A DNA stretch of 64,000 bases from Lucinisca nassula (lineage: Eukaryota; Mollusca; Bivalvia; Lucinida; Lucinidae), in the NCBI GenBank assembly GCA_963580285.1, contig OY757025.1, positions 115,137,900-115,201,899 on the forward strand. Reading direction: 5' to 3'. The notes under the pieces were generated by a model. It was given only the letters and a program-made list of their open reading frames with translations. It was not told where the DNA came from and searched no databases. The number at the start of each line of letters is the position of its first letter. The stretch's first letter is position 1. Shown piece after piece: positions 25,301 through 36,210 of this stretch. The position numbers and the translations under genes were made by a program.

Positions 25301-28300
25301 GGTTTTCTATCCACCTCTATTCACAACCGTTTAGCTATCCAGAAAATATTTTTAACGGTCCCAAACATTTTTTTATGAAAGAGATACACGCAATGACATT
25401 AAACACGTGTTGGGGTACTGGCGTCGGATGACGTCATTTACCGATCACGTGCAGAAAAATGGTAGCGGTGGTTTGTGGGCGGCGATTTATATCAATTAAA
25501 AATCACCGATCGGCATTTTCCGTATGTCTGGTCTTCGCCGGACATTGCCGGAAAAAAGCCTGTAGTCCATGACCTCGGCTATAAGACGGGGTCATTTTTT
25601 TGGCTCATTTTGGAGGGAAAAATCCTCGTCTTATAGCCGAATTTTTACGGTAATTGGCTTTAAGTTTCTGGTGTACCCTAATGATCCTAAGTATTGGGAC
25701 AGACAGGCCTAAACAAATAGTGCAGACCCAAATCAGAATTCTAATGAAAGAACAGTCTGATCAGATTGTGACTCCTACACTGTTTGCCACTCCATCTGCA
25801 TGTTTTGGTTTCCTTGCTAAATCATGAAACAAGTTTGTTACAACTTTTGGAAAACTAATGCAAGTCCTCAAGGTGCCAAATTTTTTAGGATTTTTACTGT
25901 ACAAACTGTTTTGTGCTTTTGCGCATGCCTTCTTGGCAAGAAGCCTTTCTATTCTGTTGGTTGCTTGAGATGGCGATGAACATTGCTTTTGGCTTTTTCT
26001 GAGTAACTTTTTCTTTGATTGTGGCTTTTCCAGGGATTTTTTATTGTGGCTTTTTCTGAGTAACTTTTTCTTTTTTTATGTTTTTTTTCAGAGTAACTTT
26101 CTTTGACTACGGCTTTTCCAGGGAGATTTTTTCTTTGATTGTAGCTTTTCCTGAAGGACATTTTCCTTGATTGTGGCTTTTCCAGAATGAATTTTTCTTT
26201 TATTGTGGCTTTTCTTGAGTAATTTATTTTGTGGCTTTGCCAGAGTAACTTGTTCTTTGGCTGTGGCTTTTCCAGGGATTTTTTCTGGATTGTGTTTTCC
26301 TGGGAAACTTTCTTCTTTCATTGTAGCTTTTCCTGAGAAATTCTTTCTTCGATTTTAACTTCTTTTTTAAACTTGAGCAAAGACTGGCCCTGAGGTTATG
26401 AAACATTTTTCACACTCAAACTGGGCATGGAATTTACAATGCTCACAAACATTCAGATAAATGTTTTAATTTTATTTGTCCTGCTCACAATTTTTAAAAT
26501 GCCAACAATTGTTGTTGGCATTTTTAAATTTGTGGGAAGGACAATGTCCATGCGCAAGTTAGTTGAGCATTAAAGTTTTGTAACCTAGGGCCCTATACAA
26601 CAGATTTTACCTTTCCAAATGCTCATAAGCCATTGCCCTCCTGAGTAAACGTTTGACACTGTGAGGAATAAGCTGAAGAGACCTGGTACAGTCTCTCACT
26701 GTACCCGCCAGATCACCTGTCTTCAGCTGAGTTAGTGAGGCTATTTTCCTTCACAGCTCAACACAGAATGTTATTTGTCCTGCTCTCAAATTTTAAAATG
26801 CCAACAAATGTTGGCATTTTAAAATTTGTGAGCAGGAAAATTTTCATGCTCAAGTGAGTTGAGCATTAAAACATTTTGCAACCTCGGACCCTGAACAGAA
26901 CAACAGATTTTACCTTTCCAAATGTTCATAAGCCATTGCCCTCCTGAGTAAAGGTTTGACACTGTTAGGAATAAGCTGTAGAGACCTGGTACAGTCTCTC
27001 ACTGTACCCGCCAGATCACCTATCTTCAGCTGAGTGAGTGAGGCTATTTTCCTTCACAGCTCAACACAGAATGTTAGTTGTCCTGCTCTCAAATTTTAAA
27101 ATGCCAACAACTGTGGTTGTTGGCATTTGAAAATTTTTGAGCAGGACAATTGTCATGCTCAAGTGGGTTGAGCATTAAAGTTTTGTAACCTCAGGCCCTC
27201 AACAACAGATTTTACCTTTCCAAATGTTCATAAGCCATTGCCCTCCTGAGTAAAGGTTTGACACTGTGAGGAATAAGCTGTAGAGACCTGGTACAGTCTC
27301 TCACTGTACCCGCCAGATCGCCTGTCTTCAGCTGAGTGAGTGAGGCTATTTTCCTTCACAGCTCAACACAGAATGTAAGTTGTCCTGCTCTGAAAACATT
27401 TTGCAACCTCGGACCCTGAACAGAACAACAGATTTTACCTTTCCAAATGCTCATAAGCCATTGCCCTCCTGAGTAAAGGTTTGACACTGTGAGGAATAAG
27501 CTGTAGAGACCTGGTACAGTCTCTCACTGTACCTGCCAGATCACCCGTCTTCAGCTGACATGCCGCCCTGTTACTGTAGATCAATGACAGGTTTACTGTT
27601 TGGTCCTCTGCTGAAAAAAAATATAGAAAAGTCACATGAAATGTCAATCCTTAATTTCTGAGAAATATTAATTGTTTTTGTTGTTTTTTCTAAGTGACTA
27701 GAATTCTACAGCAAAAAGACAAATATATAATCTAGCAAAATGTTGTGTGTTGTTGTTTACGTGCTTTTTTTTTTTTTTTTTTGCTGTTGTTGTTGTTGTT
27801 TTGTTTTATCTTGTTTGACCTTGTTTTTAAAATACCCTTATATACGTAAATGGTGAAGAAAAAAAAAGCTGAACATGTACAAAAATATGTCTTGAATCCC
27901 AAGAAGCCGACATATTAAATATCAAATCCTGTACCATATAATATATTACATGTATCTGAATACTATTAAAAATATATATTGTTTAAACAAACATATACTG
28001 ACCGGAAATAGAAACTAAACACTTTTAAATTGTCTCGCCTGACAAAACAAGTGGATAATTCAGTTAAAAATTACTGATTAAGAACTTTACTAACTATCGA
28101 CATGAATCCTGTAACAATTTAAAGAAAATCTGGTGTTCAAAATAAAAGTTTTGGGGAAAAATGTAAAAAAGTGCATTTTTCACAAAATCTGTTTGTAATC
28201 GAATTTTGACTTCAACATTTTTTGCGTATAGGTAACAAGTAAAAAGCAAGGAATAAAAAAATAACATAACATCTAAAAATTATCGAGAAACAAACATTGT

Positions 28301-31300
28301 ATTGAAATCTCAAAAAATGCTTTTTTTTAGCAAAATTTTCAAAATAATGTTTCAACCCAAAAATCGACCCGAAAGTGCCTTCAGTCGTTTTAGCATTCTC
28401 AGCTGTGTCTTAAATATTGATAAAAACAAAAACCGCAATCAGAAATGCCATACTTTTCGCTCACTTCCGGTGGTTTGGTCCAATATTTAAACGTCGATTA
28501 CATTTCAACCATTGTGAAAATTTTCATTTTGTAAACAATATTCCCCACGTTAGATGATGCGTAATAACTGGCAAAAATGGGAATCACATTCGCGACACAA
28601 AAAGTTTGACCCAATGGAAACTTGAACAGCATAATTTTGACCCTTCAGTGATTTTTTTACAAATTTTCAACTATGCGTCCTGGGACTCGCTCAGCCAAAA
28701 AACTGTGCGTCCCAAATCTAAAAGTATGAGTCCCAATATTTGGAGGGAAAAAAAGGAAGTACAAAAAAGATCGGTTCAGTATAAAATGCCATTATTCATA
28801 GATAAAAATAATGCGGCCTATTATCTTTTATTTGCAATGAACAGAATCAATCATCATCTTGTGTTGTTTACTAGCCCAAAGAAATCCTGCTAAAGTGTAC
28901 GTTTTTTAGTCTATTTTCCGTAATGTTTTCTACTTTCGTTTTCGATAAATGCGCACCGCACATGTGGGTGAAATTTACTTCATGCACAATGGAGATAATT
29001 TTCCGAACCATTATCTTCAAACGTTTCCTTCCCTGATTGAGACACCAGCTATCTAGGTTCAGGGGCTGACAAATCCATTGCCCGACCGCCCGGTACAAGT
29101 CCGAAATCGCGCCGGGCAGGTGCACTTTGACCTTAGGACGCCCGGTCGGGCAAGTGCAAAAAAAATCGTCTACAGCTGTCAGTCTTTTGAGCCCTTAATT
29201 ACAGTAAAACTTGAGTAAGTAAATCACAATAATTGTGATGCACTGTCCTGCTTTGTCGACAATTCAGAGACAAACCGTCTGTGTATTTATAACAGTTCAA
29301 TTATGACACTTTTATTAATCCCTGTCATATAATTGCCAAGTAAACATGATTGCCCTGCGGTGCGTGTCTTTCATTTCTGGCGATAAGCCAACTTGAACGA
29401 GGTGTGAAAATATGGTCAAGTTATGTCTCTAATTTGCGTTTATTCCCAAATCATAAAATTTAATCCACAATCAATGTGAAAATGATTTACTCGCACCTCA
29501 GGCAATTAGCTACAACTAACGGTAGATGTATGCATTATAAAAACGGATCGTGAATGGTTATGTTTTGGCGCCAAATAGCAGACGCTCGGCTTGGAGGGAA
29601 AAGTCGAACACTGTTGTTGGAGCTGCTGGGGATAATTCGGGGGCTGTGCAAAGCGTTGTTTTCTATATACCTCCATTCACAACCGTTTAGCTATCGAGAA
29701 AATATTTTTACCGGTTCCAAACATTGTTTTTAAGAACGGGATACAGCCCATTAAAATAAAACAATGGCATTAAACACGTGCAGGGTTGCTGGCATCGGGT
29801 GACGTCATTTGACACATTTACCGATCACATGCAGAAAAATGGTAGAGTTGGTTTGTTGGCGGCTATTTGGATGACGGAAAACTTTGATGTTCGCATTGAA
29901 CTTGCGTGTGTGAAAGTTTGGGCTCATTTTGGATGGAGGGGATTCTCGTCTTGTGGTTGGATCATTAAATTGTACCTGTATCGATTTTTCGGTGATTCGT
30001 TGGGCAGTTGAAAGTTCGGTAAAAGTGCGGTATTTTATCACTTCCGCCGATATTAACAGCAGTGAAAACGAAAGTTGGATTTTTCGCCCATGAAATATTT
30101 GCGTCCGACGGACGCACATATTTTATGATCGTGCGTCCTCAGTCCTATTTGTGCGTCCTGGACGCAGGACGCAGGGGTAAAAAAATCACTGCCCTTGCTT
30201 TGAGCCTGTGGCTCTACCCATTAAATCGTAGCTATCATTAAACATTTTATTCGATAAATCAGATATGCCACTGATGATAATTTATATAATTGGAATTCAA
30301 ATTTCATTAAAATGTTTCGCCAGTGACAACTTAAAAATGAGTGTATAGTTTCTATTTCCGGTGAGTATATAAGAAGGGGGTGCCTCAGGCCATTCCCACT
30401 TGGTCAAATTTGTTGAACCTGACAATTTTTGTTGCATGGACAAGCTATTTAATACATCTTTTGTCAAATCTGAAATCTCTTATACATACTGAAATCTGTT
30501 TTTGTTCATCCAAGAATGACTGTGTTTACACAGGCATAAGTTAAAAGATCCTTCAAATGTTCATTTTCAATCACTTATTCTGGCCAGTTCTCTTAGTTCT
30601 TTGTCTGAAACTTTGTGTACGAGCTTAGAAGGTTCTGACAAGACCAAAATAATGACAAAGTTTGCCAGAACTTTCATCCTTAAACTTAAGGGTAATGGAT
30701 GCACTTGACATTATTTCTGCAGTTTTTTGCAAAGGGACACAACTTTCGTGACTTCCTCTTAAAAGGGTCAACTCTTAAAGGAAAGAATTTGCTCCTCAGG
30801 AGCAAATTCTTTCCTTTAAGAGTTGCCCCCCTATGGCTAAGAGTAGTCTCCCATGAATAAGGCTGGCCCCCACCCATAGGGGCTTGGAGAAATATATGGG
30901 CTGCATGATGCTTCCACGCAGAGCTGAATCTGGCCCGCACACTAGTACTGGTAAACCACTTAGAGGATCTAAGCCTGTCCAGGAACCGGGGTGCGAGGCG
31001 GACCGTCCATGCTAATAAACCCTATTGGTTTCATTGGGCGACAGGGCTTGAGATGTCATCTCATCTCAATGTCGGGTAAAAGTCCCACAAAACTGGAAGC
31101 AACGTCTCCAAAATGACCTTTACAGTGTTGATGGGGACGTTAAACCTCAAATCAACCAACCAACCCATGAATAAGGCTGACAAACATTTGGAAAGAGCAA
31201 CCTCCCCTAAAGGTGTATCCATTACCATTAAGTGAAAGGATACCCTCCGAAAATGGCCCAGCCCTAAATACATGTATTCCGTATTCTACTTACCATTTTC

Positions 31301-34300
31301 CAAAATGCCAATAAGTTTCGTATAATTGGTGATTGCCTCTCCATACTGCCCATTTCTAAACAAGTTATTTCCTTCTTCTCGCAGTTTGAGACAGTTCTCT
31401 GGGAAAGGTTTCTGGTAAAATACAGGTCTTGTCAATGTGTTAACAACTACATCACTTTCTTTGTCAGTTTTTTCTGCTGTCTGTTCAGTCTGTACTTCAA
31501 TTTTATCATCAGTGTTGTTCACATTGATTTCTTGACTGTCTTTTGCATCTGAAACTGCCTTACCACTTTCAGTGCTCTGATTATCTGTCTCTTCAACCTG
31601 AACTTCTTCTTTTATGTCACTTTTATTTACAGTATCTCCTTTTTCGCTAGCTGTGACTGGAATTTGTTCACTGACATCTTCCTCAGTCCAAATATCTTTA
31701 CTACTTGTTTCTGTATCCCCACCTGCATGGTCAACAGTGCCATTAGCTAATGTTTGTGGTGTCTCAACTTTAACCTCTGATGGTTCAGCATGACCATTTA
31801 CCATAACCTTCTCTTCATTACTGTCACTATTGTCAGACAGTTTATGGGTAGTTTCGGATTCCTCGTTAGTCTCATCTACATCTTCAATCACCATTCTTCT
31901 TCCTTTACTCTTTTTCTCTTTCTTTTCCTTCTCAACCTCCTGCAGTAAATCCTGAACAAAACAAAAATATCAGTCTGTGACAAAGCTTCAGATAGGGAGT
32001 CATTTCTTGTTAGAAACATATTAACCCTTCTCTTGCTGAATATTCATTTTAGCCACACCCATCTCTGACTTTGAACCAATCAGATTACTTGATGTAATTT
32101 ATTGCTACAGATTCATAAACTGAATGCCAAACAGTGTAGATCCTGATCAGATGGCTTCTTCAGAAGCCATCTGATCTGGATCTATACTGTTTGCAAAGAT
32201 AGGGGTTGTCGTGAACAGCAAGATAAGGGTTAACCAGCGCATAACAAAACCTACATAAAGATGTGCGACCTTCAAATATCTGGATCACTGTGCTCATTTA
32301 CTAACTTAGACAACAGATGCTGGGTATCTCTCTTTGAATAGCCAGCAGGCTATAGAAGGTATATGAGATCAGCAAAGGCTCTGATCAGACTGCACAAATG
32401 CACAGGCTGATCTGAGTCTCTACTGGTCACACTAGCCTTAAAGTAGGTTTCGTTGTACACTAGATCATATGTTGTGGTTACTTTTTAGACTGAGGTGATT
32501 CTAACAAGTACTCACAACATAAGATCTAATCTTAATGAGGCATATGTTTTCATGGAACAATACAAAAATTATCCAAAAGTCATCCTTATAACTCTTGCAA
32601 ACAGTTAGATCCAGATCAGATGGCCATCTGATCAGGATCTACACTGACAATCAGTTTGTGAATTTGTGTCAAGAAATTACATCAAAATCTGATAAGCTGA
32701 AAGTCAGAAATGGGTGTGGCTAATTATTCAGCAAGACAAGGGTTAAATATGCAGATCTTTTGTTTGATTTAGAATGTTATACCTTAATTAGGCCTTTTGT
32801 ATTTGAGCTCAATCAGAACATGTACCATAGCCAACCGTCATTTGAGTCTTTTTTTTTTTTTTTTTGGAAAATAAATGCGAAATGACTCACCGTGGCAAGT
32901 CTCAAAATTTAGACAGACAAACATAGACAGAAAGGACAGACAGGACAAACAGGACAGACAGACATAGACGGACATAGACAGACAGACAGACAGTGAACAA
33001 GTCATCAGTGTTTGAGCTACTGTAGTTTTATTACATACTCACCTGTGCTCGTTTGTTGTTAGGCTCTTTTTCCAAAACTTTTTCTAGATCTTTCTTGGCC
33101 TTGTCAAACTGCTGCAAACCTTTACGTGCTGTGGCTTGTCTCAGCAGTGCTGGAAAAACAAGTAAAAGTAAAACTTCATTGACTCAAATAACGATGGTCC
33201 ATTAACCATGGCTCATTCAAACATATTCCTGAGTCACTAGAGTGTTCTTCCAATAACTCAAGGGTCCAGTTGTTAAAAGCATTAAGCTTAACAAGCTCAT
33301 TAGTGATGAAATTGTTAACTATTCTAGTGAGTGAGTGAGAGGGTGTTTGAGTTTTATGTCCCACCAATATCTAAGATCATACGGAGATGGGACCTCGGTT
33401 TAAAGACTCATTTGAAAGTCTGGAGAAGCCTGGGATCTATCCTGCGACCCCCGGTTTACAAGGAGAGTAGCGTAACCACTACACCACAGGGAGTGAGGGT
33501 TTGAGTTTTACGTCCCACCAACAGCTAAGGTCATACAGAGACGGGACCTCGGTTAAAAGACTCTAAACTATTCTAATAAGTACAATATCTAATATAGTGT
33601 TATTTTTCTGAAAAAATGAAAGCAGCTTTTGCATTTGCAAAAGCTCATCAAAATGAGAGCTATTAGCATATTTGCTTTATTAAATTATCAATTTTTTAAC
33701 AATATTAACAAACAACATCTTTAGTTTTGAACAATTGGTCACAGATGGCAAATATTTAAGGATATTTAAATAGTACAATTTTTAACAAAACAATTGAATA
33801 AATGCATTAGAATGGGTATAATTGTATTGAAAATTGTCATTTGGGAAGGTAAATCACCAGTCTTACCGTCACAAATTCCATATTACTTGCATCGCAGTAA
33901 AACGAAATTTCTGTCAAAAAAAAACTGCCAATTTACCCCCAAATGACAATTTTGAACAGTTATCCCCTAAGTAGCTTAACAAGCTACTTGGTAACCAAAC
34001 TGTTAACTGCTCGTGTTTGTACAATATCTAATGCTCAGGGGCCAGTTGTTCAAAACTAACGACGTCGTTAGTTAACGTATCGTTAAAACTTTGATCATTA
34101 AATATGGCAAATATGCTGAAATTTTTGCTGAAAAAAAAAATGTGAGCAGCTTTTGCGGACGCAAAAGCTGCTCACATTTTTTCAGCAAAAATACCAACCA
34201 CTAACGAGCTTGTTAAGCTAACGATGCTTTGAACAACTGGGCCCTTGTGTTTTTGCTGAAAAATTCATTATCAATATACCTTTCACGTTCTCTGGTTCCA

Positions 34301-36142
34301 GTTTGAGCACCTTGTCAGTATCTGTCAGTGCCTTCATCCAGTCTTCTATTTTCAGATCTGAATAATATAATGAGATAGCCGTGAGAAAGTTGAGAAACTT
34401 ATGAAAAATCTGGTACCAAAAAACTGTTGTTTTTTAACTTATATTCTATCCTCTAGCATGCTATAGATAACATAAGCCCTCAACCCTTTTTGTGTCAAAC
34501 GGAATCTTCCTCCTATATATAGCAGGAGTCCATTTTGAAATTTAGGGGTGTCAGGATGTGTTTTCTTCAAAATTTATTTGGAAAATGGCTGAACTTTTTG
34601 CAAACAGTGGAGGCCCTGATCAGACGCCCCGTTCTGCGGCGTCTGATCTGGGCCTGCACTGTTTGCCAAGGTAGCCCTTTAGGGGGTTCCGGTACTGAAT
34701 GGGTTAATTATGCAATATCTGGAAAATTTGTTTGTTTTAACACCCCAGTCAACACTTGTCAGGTTACCTAGCCACACTTTAAGGTGCCACAATTTCAGTG
34801 TAGTTGTCAAAGCTTATTTAAATTCTAAATACAGACTTAAAAAAATCAGTGATTTTAGAGTGTATCCATCTATTCCACCATCACGATTACAAGTCAGTGT
34901 AATGAACAACCTGTAAAAATAAAAGTGATGGCAATGATCAGGATGAAAAGCAATTGCAAATAAAAACTGTTCAAATTATAGTCCTGGGGCCCAAAATGCC
35001 CACATGCCAGAGCCCACTAGTTTTACATGGGCTTATATAGGGAAAACCTTTAAAAGTATTCTTGTCTGAAACCAGAAGGCCCAGGTCTTTGATATTTGGT
35101 ATGAAGCTTCATCTAGTGGACCGCTACCAATTTTGTTCAAATTATAGCCCTTAGGCCAAGAATGTACTAGAGACACTGATTCTCAGGCTAGTGATTCAGG
35201 GCCCTCTGGGCTCTCTTGTATCCAAAACCATGTTCCATTCATTTAATGCTCTTATTTTTCCAATCCCTCAGGATTGGAAAAATAAGAGCATTAAATGAAT
35301 GTATGGGTAGACCGTTTACAGCCACCGCACAGCACTAACAAAACAGCCCTGATATGCAAAATAAAGTGAAGGCAATGATCAGGAATTTATAGAGTGAAAA
35401 GTGAGGTTTTTCAGCACTGTCATTATTTTCTTTATAAATCACAACCTCTTTTAGCACTTTCATTGTTTCATTGTAACATGGTTTTGGATTATAACATAGT
35501 TAAAAAATCGATCTAAAACGTGTAGATTACATAAATGGTCATTTTTGCTTGTATATAACATGTTTGTTTAAATTACATGGCTTCAGCATTGGACCCCAAG
35601 AATAGTATTATAAAGAGGTTGTAGCATATTTTTGTTCCAAAACATAAAATGTGAGTACCCATTTATAACAGCCTCAATGAATGTCGGTATAAAGAGGGTT
35701 GACTCTATTTGACTTAGCTACTGAGTACGATACAATATACAGTGATGTGATTTCATGTACACCCAACTAGTACTCACATGCCAGTGCTCTGTTATTGTAA
35801 GAAGCCGCTGTTGGCTGTAAAGATATACTCCTAGAATAATACACTATAGCTTCCTTGTGATCTCCAGCTTTGAAGGCCTAGAAAAGAAACAAAGCAAAAT
35901 ACAGCATAACTTCAATGGGTCAGAAAATTTGTTTGAGACAGAAGCAGTTACTGTAGGTTGTTGTTGCTGCTTTTTGTTTATCTATAAAGCATTTTTATCA
36001 ACAAGCAATGATAAAAGGTAAACCTTTACCACTCTCTAGGCTAATACAGCAGATGACACATTGTTGACATTTTTCTTAGTATTTCCCCCCAAAATAAGAA
36101 AAAAAAATCAAAACTTTGTCTGCTGAGAAAAAGATACCCAGA

Positions 36143-36210
<68 letters not shown>

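Larger units (their letters stand above)
26470..27376. repeat. Three ~302-bp tandem units carrying partial SPAG1 exon 12
   Basis: Each unit has a palindrome (AAATGCCAACA..TGTTGGCATTT flanked by CCTGCTC), a GTTGAGCATTAAA link and 120 bp matching the 3' part of exon 12 plus its donor. Units start about 302-303 bp apart. A fourth, shortened link without the palindrome leads into the real exon at 27439. Past the exon part the copies all carry AGTGAGGCTATTTTCCTTCA instead of the true exon 5' half. Confidence 0.92.
30690..31229. mobile_element. MITE with palindrome, interrupted by SINE-B
   Basis: Ends GGTAATGGATGCAC and its near-complement GTGTATCCATTACC. The left part has a 57-bp palindrome (30769-30825). 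The right part CCTCCCCTAAAGGTGTATCC recurs after the related palindrome near 48870. Confidence 0.7.

Noticed and set aside
25949..26406. Lys/Ser/Gln-rich open frames on the minus strand.
   Set aside because: They match the irregular 30-bp minisatellite and overlap in two frames.
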